DNA of 64,000 bases from Bacillus horti (GTDB lineage: Bacteria; Bacillota; Bacilli; Caldalkalibacillales; JCM-10596), in the NCBI RefSeq assembly GCF_030813115.1, contig NZ_JAUSTY010000019.1:1-64000 (forward strand), read 5' to 3'. Numbering within the stretch: position 1 is the first letter of the stretch; every line of letters begins with the position of its first letter. The notes under the pieces were generated by a model. The model searched no databases and was not told where the DNA came from. It saw nothing but the letters and a program-made list of their open reading frames with translations. The position numbers were made by a program, and so were the translations under genes. Positions 19,100-31,061 of the stretch are shown piece after piece.

Positions 19100-19146
19100 A
19101 ATAAAAAACATAGCATACGATAGATCTACTTGAAGGAGGAAGCAAG

Positions 19147-19902
19147 ATGCGTAAACCGATTATTGCAGGGAACTGGAAGATGCATATGACTGTAGACGAA
19201 GCCAAAGCGTTTGTTCAAGAGGTTGATGGACTTGTACCAAGTGCTGATCAGGTAGATACGGTTATTTGTGCTCCTTTTACCCATCTTTCAACCCTGACAG
19301 AGCTTGTGCAGGAGCGTCCCATTGCTATTGGAGCGCAGAATATGTATTTTGAGGAGCAGGGTGCATTTACAGGAGAGATTAGTCCCGTGATGCTAAGCTC
19401 GCTTGGCGTAACGTATGTGATTTTAGGACATTCTGAAAGACGTCAGTATTTTAATGAAACGGACGAGCTAGTCAATGCAAAGGCGAAGGCTGCTCATCAA
19501 CATAAGCTAATTCCAATTATTTGTGTAGGTGAGAACCTAGAGGAAAGAGAAAAGGACGAGACCAAAGAGGTTGTTCAAAAGCAGCTAATTGGTGCGTTAC
19601 AAGGACTTTCATCTGCTGAAGCTTCAGCTTCTGTGATTGCTTATGAGCCAGTGTGGGCTATAGGTACAGGAAAATCATCTACTGCTGAGGATGCGGGAGA
19701 TGTCATTTCCTTCATTCGCTCGATTGTAGAGGATCAATATGATCAACAGGTTGCTAGTGCTGTCCGTATTCAGTATGGTGGAAGTGTGAAGCCAGAAAAT
19801 ATTGCCGAGTACATGGCCCATCCTGATATTGATGGAGCGTTAGTGGGAGGAGCTAGCTTAAAGCCAACATCCTTCCTACAGCTTTTGGAGGGACGTTCGT
19901 AA
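19147..19902 (+). CDS. tpiA: triosephosphate isomerase
   Basis: 251-aa barrel interconverting DHAP and glyceraldehyde-3-P. AGNWKMH with the active-site Asn/Lys, catalytic His in [10 protein letters not shown], catalytic Glu and flexible loop in [13 protein letters not shown], and phosphate-binding YGGSVKPEN plus [10 protein letters not shown]. Ribosome site GAAGGAGG. Stop overlaps the gpmI ATG by one base. Confidence 0.97.
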   Translation: MRKPIIAGNWKMHMTVDEAKAFVQEVDGLVPSADQVDTVICAPFTHLSTLTELVQERPIAIGAQNMYFEEQGAFTGEISPVMLSSLGVTYVILGHSERRQYFNETDELVNAKAKAAHQHKLIPIICVGENLEEREKDETKEVVQKQLIGALQGLSSAEASASVIAYEPVWAIGTGKSSTAEDAGDVISFIRSIVEDQYDQQVASAVRIQYGGSVKPENIAEYMAHPDIDGALVGGASLKPTSFLQLLEGRS

Positions 19903-21440
19903 TGAGAAGACCAAAACCTGTAGCGTTAATCATCCTAGACGGCTTCGGACTTCGTGATGAAATGCAAGGGAACGCTGTAAGTCATGCGCGCAAACCGAAC
20001 TATGACCGATACTGGGAGAACTATCCTCATACCACTTTAACGGCAAGTGGAGAAGCGGTTGGACTTCCAGGCGGACAGATGGGGAATTCCGAGGTAGGTC
20101 ATTTAAATATTGGTTCTGGGCGGATCGTTTATCAGGACTTAACTAGGGTAAACAAGGAAATAAGTGAAGGAGCCTTTTTTGATAACGAAGTGATGATTGA
20201 AGCGATGCGTTATGCAAAAAGGGAAGGAAAAAAGCTTCACTTATATGGTCTGCTTTCAGATGGTGGTGTACACAGTCATATCAATCACCTTTTTGCTCTT
20301 TTACGTTTAGCTAAGACAGAGCAATTGACAGAAGTGTATATTCATGCCTTTTTAGATGGAAGAGATGTAGCTCCAGACAGTGCCCAATCCTATATCGAAC
20401 TTCTTCTAGCGAAAATGAAGGAGCTAGGAGTTGGAAAGCTTGCTACCGTCCAGGGGCGATATTACTCTATGGATCGTGATAAGCGCTGGGATCGTGTAGA
20501 AAAAGCCTATCGGGCCATGGTGTATGGAGAAGGTCCTAAATATACGGACCCTATCCAAGCGATTACCGAATCCTATGAACAAAGTGTCTTTGATGAGTTT
20601 GTTATTCCGACTGTGATGGTGGACGAGCATGGTGAACCAGTGGCTCAAATAGAGTCTGGAGACGCTGTGATCTTTTATAACTTTAGACCTGACCGAGCCA
20701 TCCAGATTTCTAACGTCTTTACAAACGAAGACTTTAGAGGCTTTGATCGGGGAGAAAGCACACCAAAGAACCTGCACTATGTTTGTTTAACCCATTTTAG
20801 TGAGACTGTTCAAGGCTTCGTGGCGTACAAGCCGGTGAACCTAGACAACACATTAGGTGAGGTGCTTACACAAAATGGTCTGAAACAGTTACGTATAGCA
20901 GAGACGGAAAAGTATCCTCATGTCACCTTTTTCTTTAGTGGTGGGCGTGAAGCTCCATTTGAAGGCGAGGAACGTGTCCTCATTGCTTCGCCTAAGGTAG
21001 CCACCTATGATCTACAGCCGGAAATGAGTGCATATGAGGTTACAGATAGGCTGCTACAAGAATTAGACCGTGACCACCATGACGTGATCATTTTAAATTT
21101 TGCTAACCCGGATATGGTAGGGCATTCTGGAATGCTAGAGCCAACAGTTAAAGCGATTGAAGCTGTAGATACGTGTTTAGGAAAGATTGTAGATAAGATT
21201 CTAGCTAAGGATGGCGTAGCTTTAATTACGGCCGACCATGGAAATGCCGATATGGTACTGGATCCAGCAAATCGCCCTGTTACATCACACACCACAAATC
21301 CAGTTCCTTTTATTGTGACCAAAAATGGGGCGGAGCTTAGAGAGGGTGGTATCCTAGCAGATATCTCTCCAACGATCCTAGATCTTCTAGGTGTGCAACA
21401 GCCTGTTGAAATGACAGGTGCTTCAATGATTAAAAAGTAG
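19902..21440 (+). CDS. gpmI: 2,3-bisphosphoglycerate-independent phosphoglycerate mutase
   Basis: 512 aa, alkaline phosphatase superfamily, dimanganese enzyme. N-terminal [11 protein letters not shown] metal site, phosphoserine nucleophile in [26 protein letters not shown], and the C-terminal metal ligands in [11 protein letters not shown] and [10 protein letters not shown]. Coupled to tpiA by TAATG overlap. Confidence 0.97.
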   Translation: MRRPKPVALIILDGFGLRDEMQGNAVSHARKPNYDRYWENYPHTTLTASGEAVGLPGGQMGNSEVGHLNIGSGRIVYQDLTRVNKEISEGAFFDNEVMIEAMRYAKREGKKLHLYGLLSDGGVHSHINHLFALLRLAKTEQLTEVYIHAFLDGRDVAPDSAQSYIELLLAKMKELGVGKLATVQGRYYSMDRDKRWDRVEKAYRAMVYGEGPKYTDPIQAITESYEQSVFDEFVIPTVMVDEHGEPVAQIESGDAVIFYNFRPDRAIQISNVFTNEDFRGFDRGESTPKNLHYVCLTHFSETVQGFVAYKPVNLDNTLGEVLTQNGLKQLRIAETEKYPHVTFFFSGGREAPFEGEERVLIASPKVATYDLQPEMSAYEVTDRLLQELDRDHHDVIILNFANPDMVGHSGMLEPTVKAIEAVDTCLGKIVDKILAKDGVALITADHGNADMVLDPANRPVTSHTTNPVPFIVTKNGAELREGGILADISPTILDLLGVQQPVEMTGASMIKK

Positions 21441-21531
21441 AAGAAGCTTGCTCTATACAACGTGTTCTTTAGAGCTAATTTCTTATAGTGAATTTCATAC
21501 AGCTACTTAGACTAAATAACAAAAATATTAA

Positions 21532-22836
<1,305 letters not shown>

Positions 22837-22914
22837 TGCCAAAGGGGAATTGATAACTTGGGCATTTTATGATAACGTATTAGTATTGCAAACTCACTTT
22901 TAGGAGGTGGGAGA

Positions 22915-23148
22915 ATGGAACTAGTCGTTAAAATCTTACTAGTTGTGGTTTCCCTTGGTCTGATTACAGTTGTTTTACTTCAATCTGGTCGTAGTGCTGG
23001 TTTAGCTGGTGCTATTGGCGGTGGTGCGGAGCAAATTATGGGGAAACAAAAAGCACGTGGTATTGATGCCCTTCTTGGAAAAATTACAACAGTTTTAGCG
23101 GTTGTATTTATACTGTTATCTGTTACGGTTGCTTATATCGTAGGATAA
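22915..23148 (+). CDS. secG: protein translocase subunit SecG
   Basis: 77 aa with two membrane helices (about 3-24 and 52-75) joined by the glycine-rich loop QSGRSAGLAGAIGGGAEQ that marks SecG. Part of SecYEG. Ribosome site TAGGAGGTGGG. In Bacillus it heads the secG-est-rnr-smpB order; here an insertion separates it from the esterases. Confidence 0.95.
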   Translation: MELVVKILLVVVSLGLITVVLLQSGRSAGLAGAIGGGAEQIMGKQKARGIDALLGKITTVLAVVFILLSVTVAYIVG

Positions 23149-23178
23149 TCATAGATCAAATCAATACTCAAAAGGGAA

Positions 23179-23207
23179 GCAGTAGGTGGACAAGCCTGCT
23201 GCTTTTT
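23179..23207 (+). terminator. secG terminator
   Basis: GCAGTAGG (23179-23186) pairs with CCTGCTGC (23195-23202), followed by TTTTT. From here to 23530 (about 320 bp) I see no gene or clear structure. Confidence 0.85.
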
Positions 23208-23556
23208 CCTTTACTTTTTTTCTAATAATAGTAATTAATGGGTAAACATAGACAAAGAAGTATTTTCTGGGATAGTAAAACCTAATTATTGTGAGGATAA
23301 TTGTCGACCTTCTCTTGATCCATATTCTTTTCAAAATAATGATAATGATCTTTAGTGGCTATTTATATGGAATTCGTTCCGAACGAATTATCAAAGGAAA
23401 TTCAAGTATTTAAATCGGCGCAATAGGCTAGTTCGTTGGCACCCTCTGCTAGTTACATATCGGAATGTTAAGGGTATCATAATATTCATAAGTCAGGGAG
23501 AGGATGGTTTCTCATCCGAATATGTCAGTTAGCAGAAGGAGGTGCAAAAGAAGAGA

Positions 23557-24609
23557 ATGACAACTCATGCTTTTGACCGAATTAAAATGCCTCCGGGTTT
23601 TTGGGAAGGACTGCGTCAATTGGGAATTGCCTCGCATGATGTAGCCCGCAAAGCCGGATTGCCGCTCACTATTATTTCCGAGACGGCTGTTAGTACCGCC
23701 CAATACTACTCAATCTGGCAGGCGTATTCCGATTTGGTAGGTGACATAGCCCAAGGGATGATCAAGCTTGCAACCATTTATGAAGCAACGAAATACCCAC
23801 CAACTGTATTGGCCACTTATCACGCCCGTGATTATCGCGATGCCTTGCATAGAATGGTCCGATATAAACAGCTCTGTCCTCCAGAAAGCTTAAGGATGAT
23901 TGAAGGCGGTGAGGAATGTACCATCGAATTGGAATGGCTCGTCACTGATCAAACTTGTCCGCCATTGCTGGTGGGTATCACACTGGCATTCCTGCTTGAA
24001 TTGGGAAGACGAGGTACAGGCCAGCATCTAAAGGCCAGTGCTGTAGAATTTTCGCAGCCGATGGGAGATGTTCAGGCCCTGGAAGTTTACTTTGGGTGTC
24101 GCATCCGAACGGATTCCGATCGCAATCGATTGACGCTATATAGACATGATCTGGATTCTCCTTTTCTTACCTATAATGAAGAGTTGCTTGAGGTTCTGAC
24201 TCCTGCACTGGACCTCACACTGCATCAACATCAAGACAATCGTTCCATATCGAACATGGTTAAATGGATCATGAAGCGCACCTTGAGCGGCGGACGCCCC
24301 GATGTACAGACGGTCGCCAAAGAACTGGGCATGAGTGACCGTACGTTGCAGCGTCGACTAACCGATGAGAACTCAAGTTTCAACCATCTGCTCACACAAG
24401 CACGGCAAGAACAGGCACGGATGTATTTGGCAGACTTATCGCTCGATATTAAGGAAGTAGCATTCCTGATCGGATATGAAGACCAAAATTCGTTTTACCG
24501 TGCGTTCCGCTCTTGGGAAGGTGACACTCCTGCCAATTGGCGAAGAGGACATACGGGGGGCCAAGCAAACGTAGAAGATATGCCTTCAGACAGACTGAAT
24601 AATCATTAA
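23557..24609 (+). CDS. AraC-family regulator with N-terminal arabinose-binding-2-like domain
   Basis: About 350 aa. N-terminal effector domain (about 10-210) of the PF12625-like type (QYYSIWQAYSDLVGD, PPTVLATYHARDYRDALHRM), then two HTHs of the AraC domain (VQTVAKELGMSDRTLQRRL; DIKEVAFLIGYEDQNSFYRAFRSWEGDTP). GGAGGTG lies at 23537-23543, so either ATG 23557 or a GTG at 23542 is used; ATG chosen. Followed after 20 bp by an SDR gene it probably controls. Its GC-richer codon use, and its position inside a conserved gene order, suggest acquisition. Confidence 0.85.
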   Translation: MTTHAFDRIKMPPGFWEGLRQLGIASHDVARKAGLPLTIISETAVSTAQYYSIWQAYSDLVGDIAQGMIKLATIYEATKYPPTVLATYHARDYRDALHRMVRYKQLCPPESLRMIEGGEECTIELEWLVTDQTCPPLLVGITLAFLLELGRRGTGQHLKASAVEFSQPMGDVQALEVYFGCRIRTDSDRNRLTLYRHDLDSPFLTYNEELLEVLTPALDLTLHQHQDNRSISNMVKWIMKRTLSGGRPDVQTVAKELGMSDRTLQRRLTDENSSFNHLLTQARQEQARMYLADLSLDIKEVAFLIGYEDQNSFYRAFRSWEGDTPANWRRGHTGGQANVEDMPSDRLNNH

Positions 24610-24629
24610 CAGAAAAGGGAGAATGAATC

Positions 24630-25424
24630 ATGGATATGGGATTGAACAACAAAACAGCCTTGGTAACAGGATCAACGAAAGGAATTGGCAAAGCCATTGC
24701 CATCGAGCTGGCCAAAGAAGGGGTCAATGTACTTATTAATGGACGAAATTCCGAAGAGGTAGAGCGCATAGTAGGTGAGATTAAGTCTGCATATCCGAAT
24801 ACTTCCCCTCAAAATGCGGCGGCTGATATCGTCAATGTCGCTGAGCGGGAAGCTTTGTTTGAAAAGTTCCCGCATGTTGATATTTTAGTAAACAACACAG
24901 GGATTTACGAGGTCATGTCCTATGACGACGTAGATGACGACGTATGGGAAACATATATTCAGACCAACATGCTTGCCGCAAACGGGCTATCCAAATTCTA
25001 TATGCCAAACATGCTAAACAACGGCTTTGGCAGAATCATCTTTATCGCGAGCGAAGAAGCGGTGATGCCATCCGGACAAATGCCGCAATATGCCGTAACC
25101 AAATCCATGCTTCTCTCTTTGTCGAAGAGTCTGTCCAAATTGACAGTGGGGACGGAGGTAACAGTCAATACGATTATGCCTGGGCCATCACTTTCGGAGA
25201 ATGTACAACAGATCATCGAGAGCATCTTTCAGGACGAAAACATGACCTTTGAGGAAAAAGAAAAAACCTTTATGGCGGCCAATCTCCCGCAATCCGAATT
25301 GCAGCGGTTCATCAGGCCAAGCGAGATTGGTAGACTTGTGACATTTGTGTGCAGCCCTTATGCAACACCATTCAAAGGTTCAGCGATCCGTATGGACGGT
25401 GGAATGGTTCCAACGATTTACTAA
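24630..25424 (+). CDS. short-chain dehydrogenase/reductase (SDR) family oxidoreductase
   Basis: 264 aa. NAD(P)-binding TGSTKGIGKAIAIEL, the NNTGIY version of the NNAG motif, catalytic Ser in IFIASEEA and YxxxK in YAVTKSM. Ends with the usual DGGMVPT-type tail. Substrate is not evident. ATG after AAGGGAGAATG. Likely regulated by the AraC protein before it and/or the TetR protein after it. Confidence 0.9.
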   Translation: MDMGLNNKTALVTGSTKGIGKAIAIELAKEGVNVLINGRNSEEVERIVGEIKSAYPNTSPQNAAADIVNVAEREALFEKFPHVDILVNNTGIYEVMSYDDVDDDVWETYIQTNMLAANGLSKFYMPNMLNNGFGRIIFIASEEAVMPSGQMPQYAVTKSMLLSLSKSLSKLTVGTEVTVNTIMPGPSLSENVQQIIESIFQDENMTFEEKEKTFMAANLPQSELQRFIRPSEIGRLVTFVCSPYATPFKGSAIRMDGGMVPTIY

Positions 25425-25489
25425 TCATTTGCAAAATACATGTATCTAGCGCTCATTTCATTGTTTAAATTGCTAGTGTGAACTAGAAG

Positions 25490-25615
25490 ACTGGCGAGGT
25501 TCTGATAACTGAAAAAATCCACAAGAACCAAGACTCCTATGCAGGTTAAGCGACTTAATGGTAACTAAATCAGGTTATTCATTCGTTGCTCAGTTTTGAG
25601 AGTTCAACTCTCAAA
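25490..25615 (+). other. non-coding stretch with a hairpin, possibly rRNA-spacer-like
   Basis: TTTGAGAG (25595-25602) and CTCTCAAA (25608-25615) form a perfect stem with loop TTCAA. The preceding CATTCGTTGCTCAGTTTTGAGAG reminds me of the spacer sequences ahead of rRNA and tRNA genes in Bacillales, but no rRNA or tRNA follows. It could also be an operator for the TetR gene at 25704. Confidence 0.3.
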
Positions 25616-25703
25616 TTAATCTGTCTTCTGTGTGTCATATAGACAAGGCATGCAGTGACCAAACTAAACCAAGAGATCAATTACTAATGAAAGAGGGCTA
25701 ACT

Positions 25704-26225
25704 ATGGTGAGGTCGAAAGGACAGGATCGCAAGGAGGAAATCCTTGAGGCAGGTGTGGAGGTATTTGCCCAGCGTGGATACTATAACACTACGACTGCCC
25801 TTATCGCAGAGAAAGCGGGGATATCTCAACCTTATGTGTTTCGTTTTTTTCCGACGAAGGAAGAACTGTTCATCGCCGTTTTGAATCGGGCGTTTGACCG
25901 GATCCTCCAAACATTTAAAAATGTGGAGTCGAGCCCAGACCAACTGGGTAACGACATGGTCAAAGCCTATGAAGAATTGTCGGTCCAATATCCTAATGAG
26001 ATTGCTTTGCAGGTGATCGGCATTGGCATCACCGAAGAAGCAATTCGGGCGGCTGCCAAAGAGGGGTTATCCCGTATCAGAACTTATGCCCTAAAAGAGT
26101 TTAAAGCAGCAGGCATACCCGATGCAGAAAAGAACGTAACGATTTTTATCGCCATGGGCATGATGTGCAACATTTCATACTTTTTGGATCTTCCCGAGCT
26201 TTTTGAGTTCAACGAAAATAAATAA
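25704..26225 (+). CDS. TetR/AcrR-family regulator
   Basis: 173 aa. N-terminal HTH (KEEILEAGVEVFAQRGYYNTTTALIAEKAGISQPYVFRFFPTKEEL region) followed by a ligand domain of the usual helical kind. Shorter than average at the C-terminus but with a clean end. Start ATG 25704 after AGAGGG. Third gene of the AraC-SDR-TetR insertion. Ligand unknown. Confidence 0.88.
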   Translation: MVRSKGQDRKEEILEAGVEVFAQRGYYNTTTALIAEKAGISQPYVFRFFPTKEELFIAVLNRAFDRILQTFKNVESSPDQLGNDMVKAYEELSVQYPNEIALQVIGIGITEEAIRAAAKEGLSRIRTYALKEFKAAGIPDAEKNVTIFIAMGMMCNISYFLDLPELFEFNENK

Positions 26226-26516
26226 CTGTCCAGGTTATTTTATTTTTGCTACAAAAGTAATTGATCAATCAATACCTACCTCTTTTTTTCTAAAAGAGCG
26301 TCATGTTTCCCCTTCATAAATCGTTTGTATATTTATATTTCCATTTAAATAACTCACCTCTCATTGGGAGTACCTCATGTCTAAAAAGCACGCACCAATA
26401 GCCCATATTCTTTATACATTGTAGAAAAGAGCTACTTTTAGCCTGCTTTTAAGATTTTTAAAAAAGGGTACTATAAAGGAGTAGATGGATCCAATGATAA
26501 GGAAAGGGTGAGAATT

Positions 26517-27239
26517 TTGAAAGGATGTATGCTCATACATGGGTTTACTGGTAGTCCTTATGAAGTCAAACCTTTAGCGAGCTTCTTAGAACAGCAAACA
26601 AATTGGAACATATATACTCCCACACTTGCGGGACATGGGCAAGGGGATTCCATAGTGGAAACAACGTATCATGACTGGATTTCTTCTGCTGAAGGAGCAT
26701 TGAAGAAAGCGTCAGAAGAAAATGAAGAGCTTATCTTGATCGGCTTTTCTATGGGGAGTATCATTGCCAGTTATCTGGCTTCTAAATATCAAATTTCTAA
26801 GCTGATTCTTCTTAGTCCAGCTGTATTTTATCCGAGTACACAGCAATTTTTTAAAGTCATGGTTGAGGTAACCCGTATGTACTTCCAAGATCAATTAAAA
26901 GCTCAAAGTTATATTGATCGTTATCGTGGTAAATGGAAGAGTACACCGTTTCAAGCGGTATGGAATTTTCACCAGCTGGTCAAGCAACTCAAACCAAGCT
27001 TCCGATTGATTGACATCCCTATCTTGATTGTGCAAGGACGAAAGGACGAAATTGTGAATCCCAAAAGTGCTCAGTACATTTTTAATATGGTACGATCGGA
27101 AGAAAAGGAGCTTGTCTGGCTCGAGGATTCAAAGCATATTGTTTGCCATGACTGCGAAGCGGACATCATATTTAATAAGGTTGAACAATTTTTGCAGGCA
27201 GAAGACTCTGTTCAGGAGGAGTCATTAGCTGTAAACTAG
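26517..27239 (+). CDS. alpha/beta hydrolase, carboxylesterase Est30/YvaK type
   Basis: About 240 aa. Oxyanion strand MLIHGFTGSPYEV, cap-region GHG motif, nucleophile Ser in IGFSMGSIIAS, Asp in QGRKDEIVNP and His in DSKHIVCHD. Hydrolyses short-chain esters in the known family. The start is either TTG at 26517 (ribosome site AAGGAAAGG with good spacing) or GTG at 26508 which abuts it; TTG chosen. A second family member follows at 27316, so this looks like a tandem duplication or a nearby acquisition. Confidence 0.87.
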   Translation: MKGCMLIHGFTGSPYEVKPLASFLEQQTNWNIYTPTLAGHGQGDSIVETTYHDWISSAEGALKKASEENEELILIGFSMGSIIASYLASKYQISKLILLSPAVFYPSTQQFFKVMVEVTRMYFQDQLKAQSYIDRYRGKWKSTPFQAVWNFHQLVKQLKPSFRLIDIPILIVQGRKDEIVNPKSAQYIFNMVRSEEKELVWLEDSKHIVCHDCEADIIFNKVEQFLQAEDSVQEESLAVN

Positions 27240-27315
27240 AGCTAGAGGTTAGAGGTTAGAAAGATACCTGGAGCGCTATAACAAATAGCATCGATGGGGA
27301 GAGGACAATTTTAGC

Positions 27316-28086
27316 ATGGGAATGGAAAAACCAACATCCTTCACATATAGAGGGGATCGTCAAATAGGTGTGCTGCTTATTCATGGCTTTTCTGGATCAA
27401 CAAAGGAGCTAACAGGATTAGGACGGATCTTGCACGAGCAGGGCTTGACCGTCCACGCTCCTTTATTAAAGGGTCACGGTCTAACACCTGAGGAGATGGG
27501 CAAAACGACTTGGGTAGACTGGTGGGGGAGTGTAAAGGAAGGCTATCAACAGCTAGTACGTGAAGGCTGTACATCGATATTTGTTATAGGGCATTCCATG
27601 GGTGGGCTGCTAGCGCTTAAGCTAGCTCAGTACGAGAAGATAGAAGGAATTGTAACGCTATGTGCGGCCATGAAGGTACGAGATAAGCGTTTCGCCATCG
27701 TCAGCCTACTCCAGCATATGATCCCTTATAAACGCAGAAAAAAGCCTAAGGCAGATTACATTGAACGGGAGCTTTATATTTATGATAGGGTTCCGTTAAA
27801 GTGTATCGTAAGCTTACATAAGCTTATCACGAATGTACAGAAAATGGTGCACTACGTGAAGCAGCCTATTCTCATTATTCAATCTGATTTGGATGAAACG
27901 GTGGACCCTTTAAGTGGGAATATCCTGTATCAACGTGTGGGAAGCGAGGAAAAAGAGCTGGTTACATTTAAAGATTCCACCCATATGATCACACTTGACT
28001 TAGAAAAGGAAATGGTTTTTGACCGAGTGCAGAAGTTTCTTTTGGACCGAATTGAAAAAAAGGTTAGTCTTTTAAATGTACAATAA
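27316..28086 (+). CDS. est: carboxylesterase (alpha/beta hydrolase), YvaK/Est type
   Basis: 256 aa. [30 protein letters not shown], nucleophile Ser in [13 protein letters not shown], Asp in [10 protein letters not shown], His in DSTHMITLD. Located directly before rnr exactly as yvaK is in Bacillus subtilis, so this copy, rather than the one at 26517, is the likely orthologue. Confidence 0.9.
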   Translation: MGMEKPTSFTYRGDRQIGVLLIHGFSGSTKELTGLGRILHEQGLTVHAPLLKGHGLTPEEMGKTTWVDWWGSVKEGYQQLVREGCTSIFVIGHSMGGLLALKLAQYEKIEGIVTLCAAMKVRDKRFAIVSLLQHMIPYKRRKKPKADYIERELYIYDRVPLKCIVSLHKLITNVQKMVHYVKQPILIIQSDLDETVDPLSGNILYQRVGSEEKELVTFKDSTHMITLDLEKEMVFDRVQKFLLDRIEKKVSLLNVQ

Positions 28087-28159
28087 CAATAATTGCAAAC
28101 ATACAGCTACAATAAAGCAGAGTGAACACAGTAATGGATACAGAAAGGGTGTGGAGATC

Positions 28160-30496
28160 ATGGTCGATCGTCAGGAATTGCTTGCCTTTATGAAGGATGA
28201 TGCCTATAAGCCACTCAGTGTAAAAGAGCTTGAAGAAACGTTTGAGATAGAGGATGCTGAGGAGTTTAAAGCCCTCGTTAAGCTTTTAAATGAACTAGAG
28301 AACGAAGGAGAAATTGTACGTACTCGATCAAACCGTTATGGCATTCCAGAACGAATGAATTTAGTGAAGGGAACGATTCAAGGGAATCCAAAAGGATTTG
28401 CCTTTCTTCTTCCTGAAGAGGAGGGAGAGCAGGATGTTTATATTTCTGAAAAAGATTTACATGGAGCTATGAATCGAGATAAGGTGCTGGTACGTATAAA
28501 TCGTGGTACATCAGGCCCTCGCTTAGAAGGAGAAGTTGTAAGGATTGTAAAAAGAGAAACTCAGCAGGTTGTAGGAACCTTCCAGGATCTTGATACATAC
28601 GGTTTTGTCGTGACTGACGACAAACGTATGAGTCATGATATTTTCATTCCTAAGGAAGCGTATAACGGAGCTGCTGAAGGTCATAAAGTTGTTGTTTCCA
28701 TTACTAAATATCCAGAGGGTAGACGAAATGCGGAAGGGGAAGTTATTGAAATTTTAGGGCATAAAAATGACCCCGGAGTGGACATCCTCTCTATTATCCG
28801 TAAATTTGATTTACCTGAAGGCTTTAACGATGAAGTGATGCGTGAAGCTGAGGAAGTTCCTGATCAAATTTCTGAGAGTGAGCTCACTCAGCGTAGAGAT
28901 TTACGTGAGGAAACGATCGTGACGATTGATGGAGAGGATGCCAAGGATTTAGATGATGCGATTTCCTTAAAGAAAAATGGAGCAGGAAACTTCCTTTTGG
29001 GAGTGCATATTGCTGATGTCAGCTACTATGTAAAGGAAGGCTCTGCCCTAGACAAAGAAGCTTACCATAGAGGTACTAGTGTGTATCTAGTGGATCGTGT
29101 TATTCCGATGATTCCGCATCGTTTATCCAATGGAATATGTAGCTTAAACCCTAAAGTAGATCGTTTGACGCTAAGCTGTGAGATGGAAATTACACCAAAT
29201 GGGGAAATTGTGCATCACGAGATTTTCCAAAGTGTGATTCGTACAACAGAAAGAATGACGTATACAAATGTACGTAAGATTGTGGAGCGTGAAGAGGAAG
29301 AGGTTTTAAAGCAGTATGAGCCTCTTGTACCGTTTTTCGATCAGATGAAGGAGCTGGCTTTAATCCTACGCAAGAGACGTATGGATCGTGGCGCAATCGA
29401 CTTTGACTTTAAAGAAGCCAGAGTTTTAGTGAATGAGGAAGGTCAAGCTGCGGATGTAGCCATTCGTGAACGCTCTATTGCGGAGAAGATCATTGAGGAG
29501 TTTATGCTTGCTGCCAATGAAACAGTAGCTGAGCATTTTCATTGGATGGATGTTCCTTTTATCTACCGAACACATGATGATCCAAATCCGGAGAAGCTTC
29601 AAGCTTTCTTAGAATTTATTACGAACTTTGGTTACCTTGTACGAGGTAAATCTAATACGGTTCACCCTAGAGCCCTGCAGCATCTTTTAAATCAAATTAA
29701 GGATACACCAGAGGAGTCGATTATCAGTACAGTCATGCTTCGTTCGATGAAGCAGGCAAAGTATTCGGCTGAAAATATCGGGCATTTTGGCTTAGCAGCT
29801 GATTTTTACACGCATTTCACGTCTCCTATTCGTCGTTACCCAGACTTGATTGTCCACCGCTTGATTCGTAAGCTCATTATTGAAGCAGATATGAGTGAAG
29901 GTCAGCAGCAGCGCTGGAGTGAAAGGCTACCTGAAATAGCGGAGCATACCTCGAGTAGAGAGCGCTTAGCCGTCGATGCCGAACGAGAAACAGATGATCT
30001 GAAGAAAGCGGAATACATGCTGGATAAAATCGGTGAGGAATACGAGGGAGTCATTAGTGGAGTAACCTCCTTTGGCTTGTTTATTGAGCTACCGAACACC
30101 ATTGAAGGACTTGTTCATGTTAGCTATCTGACAGACGACTATTATCATTATCATGAGAAGCAATATGCCATGATCGGTGAACGTACAGGTAAGGTGTTCC
30201 GTCTAGGGGATAGCGTGAAGGTTAAAGTGTCGAAGGTCGATGTGGATGAGCGTTCCATTGATTTTGAAATCGCTGAGGGTATGAAACCACCTAAGGCTAG
30301 ACCACATGGTGCTGGAAAGATCATTAAGCTTTCGGATGCTGGTCAAGGAAAGAGTCGAGGTGGTAGTGGAAGAAATCAAAGAAACGGTAGGAATGACTCG
30401 CGTTCTAAACCTGGTGGTAAGAAGGATGGTCGCAAGAAGGAGCAGAAAAATGGCTTGAGGATGAAGGCTAAAAAGGCTTCTAAAAAGAAGCGGTAA
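28160..30496 (+). CDS. rnr: ribonuclease R
   Basis: 778 aa. N-terminal winged-helix-like region, two cold-shock domains ([31 protein letters not shown]), RNB catalytic domain with [13 protein letters not shown] and [18 protein letters not shown]-like signature, S1 domain ([17 protein letters not shown]), and a Lys/Gly/Arg-rich tail after about residue 710. Degrades structured RNA 3' to 5' and removes tmRNA-released messages with SmpB. ATG at 28160; an earlier in-frame ATG at 28076 overlaps the esterase and has no ribosome site. Confidence 0.96.
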   Translation: MVDRQELLAFMKDDAYKPLSVKELEETFEIEDAEEFKALVKLLNELENEGEIVRTRSNRYGIPERMNLVKGTIQGNPKGFAFLLPEEEGEQDVYISEKDLHGAMNRDKVLVRINRGTSGPRLEGEVVRIVKRETQQVVGTFQDLDTYGFVVTDDKRMSHDIFIPKEAYNGAAEGHKVVVSITKYPEGRRNAEGEVIEILGHKNDPGVDILSIIRKFDLPEGFNDEVMREAEEVPDQISESELTQRRDLREETIVTIDGEDAKDLDDAISLKKNGAGNFLLGVHIADVSYYVKEGSALDKEAYHRGTSVYLVDRVIPMIPHRLSNGICSLNPKVDRLTLSCEMEITPNGEIVHHEIFQSVIRTTERMTYTNVRKIVEREEEEVLKQYEPLVPFFDQMKELALILRKRRMDRGAIDFDFKEARVLVNEEGQAADVAIRERSIAEKIIEEFMLAANETVAEHFHWMDVPFIYRTHDDPNPEKLQAFLEFITNFGYLVRGKSNTVHPRALQHLLNQIKDTPEESIISTVMLRSMKQAKYSAENIGHFGLAADFYTHFTSPIRRYPDLIVHRLIRKLIIEADMSEGQQQRWSERLPEIAEHTSSRERLAVDAERETDDLKKAEYMLDKIGEEYEGVISGVTSFGLFIELPNTIEGLVHVSYLTDDYYHYHEKQYAMIGERTGKVFRLGDSVKVKVSKVDVDERSIDFEIAEGMKPPKARPHGAGKIIKLSDAGQGKSRGGSGRNQRNGRNDSRSKPGGKKDGRKKEQKNGLRMKAKKASKKKR

Positions 30497-30645
30497 GGTA
30501 CGATATTGACTCTAAGTCATTTTTACTTGTATGATTAAAATTGATTCAGGAAGTAGATTTAGTTTTTCTGAAAAAAAATAAGGTGACGTAAAGGGTAACC
30601 TTTATGTTGGCCCTCTGGTTAAATACGGTAAACCCGTTGCGCAGT

Positions 30646-30669
30646 GCCTCCTTTTATGGGAGGCTTTTT
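30646..30669 (+). terminator. rnr terminator
   Basis: GCCTCC (30646-30651), loop TTTTAT, GGGAGGC (30658-30664), then TTTTT. Confidence 0.88.
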
Positions 30670-30682
30670 ATTTTTTGATTAA

Positions 30683-31028
30683 AATTTATACGTAAAGAAG
30701 GGTAGAAGGATACAGGAAGATTCACAGTTCCATGTTGCCTCTGTTCGGAAAAGCTATATAGGCTATGCCACTGCGTATGCCGTTTATAGTGGAGCCTGTA
30801 GCTCAAATTCTTGATAAGCAAGTGTTTGGACCGTTAGGTTTTAGGGAAAGTGGTTGGTATCCTAGAGAAAGTTCAAAGCTTGTAGATGTGTTTAATAGCT
30901 TTGGATCACCTGAAGGGTTCGATTATTTAGCGGACATCAGAAGTTTTGGTAATATCAGTATGCAATGCTTTATCACAATAAACTACTTATGGCAACTTTT
31001 ACCTCTATATTACGTCTATAATTATTAG
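30683..31028 (+). pseudogene. remnant of a serine hydrolase (beta-lactamase-type)
   Basis: In one frame 30683-30811 reads QFHVASVRKSYIGYATAYAV, carrying an SxxK nucleophile motif (SVRK) typical of class C beta-lactamase-like hydrolases. The next frame from 30765 reads ILDKQVFGPLGFRESGWYP ... GFDYLADIRSFGNISMQ, matching the later part of the same fold. The pieces are out of frame, the middle is missing and no ribosome site precedes them. A decayed gene is the simplest reading. Confidence 0.6.
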
Positions 31029-31061
31029 GGTTACCAAATTTAACAACCTGGAGGCATATTT

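Noticed and set aside
25490-25615. rRNA operon spacer or tRNA remnant
   Set aside because: Only a short hairpin looks similar; no cloverleaf or rRNA sequence is present, so it is listed only at low confidence.
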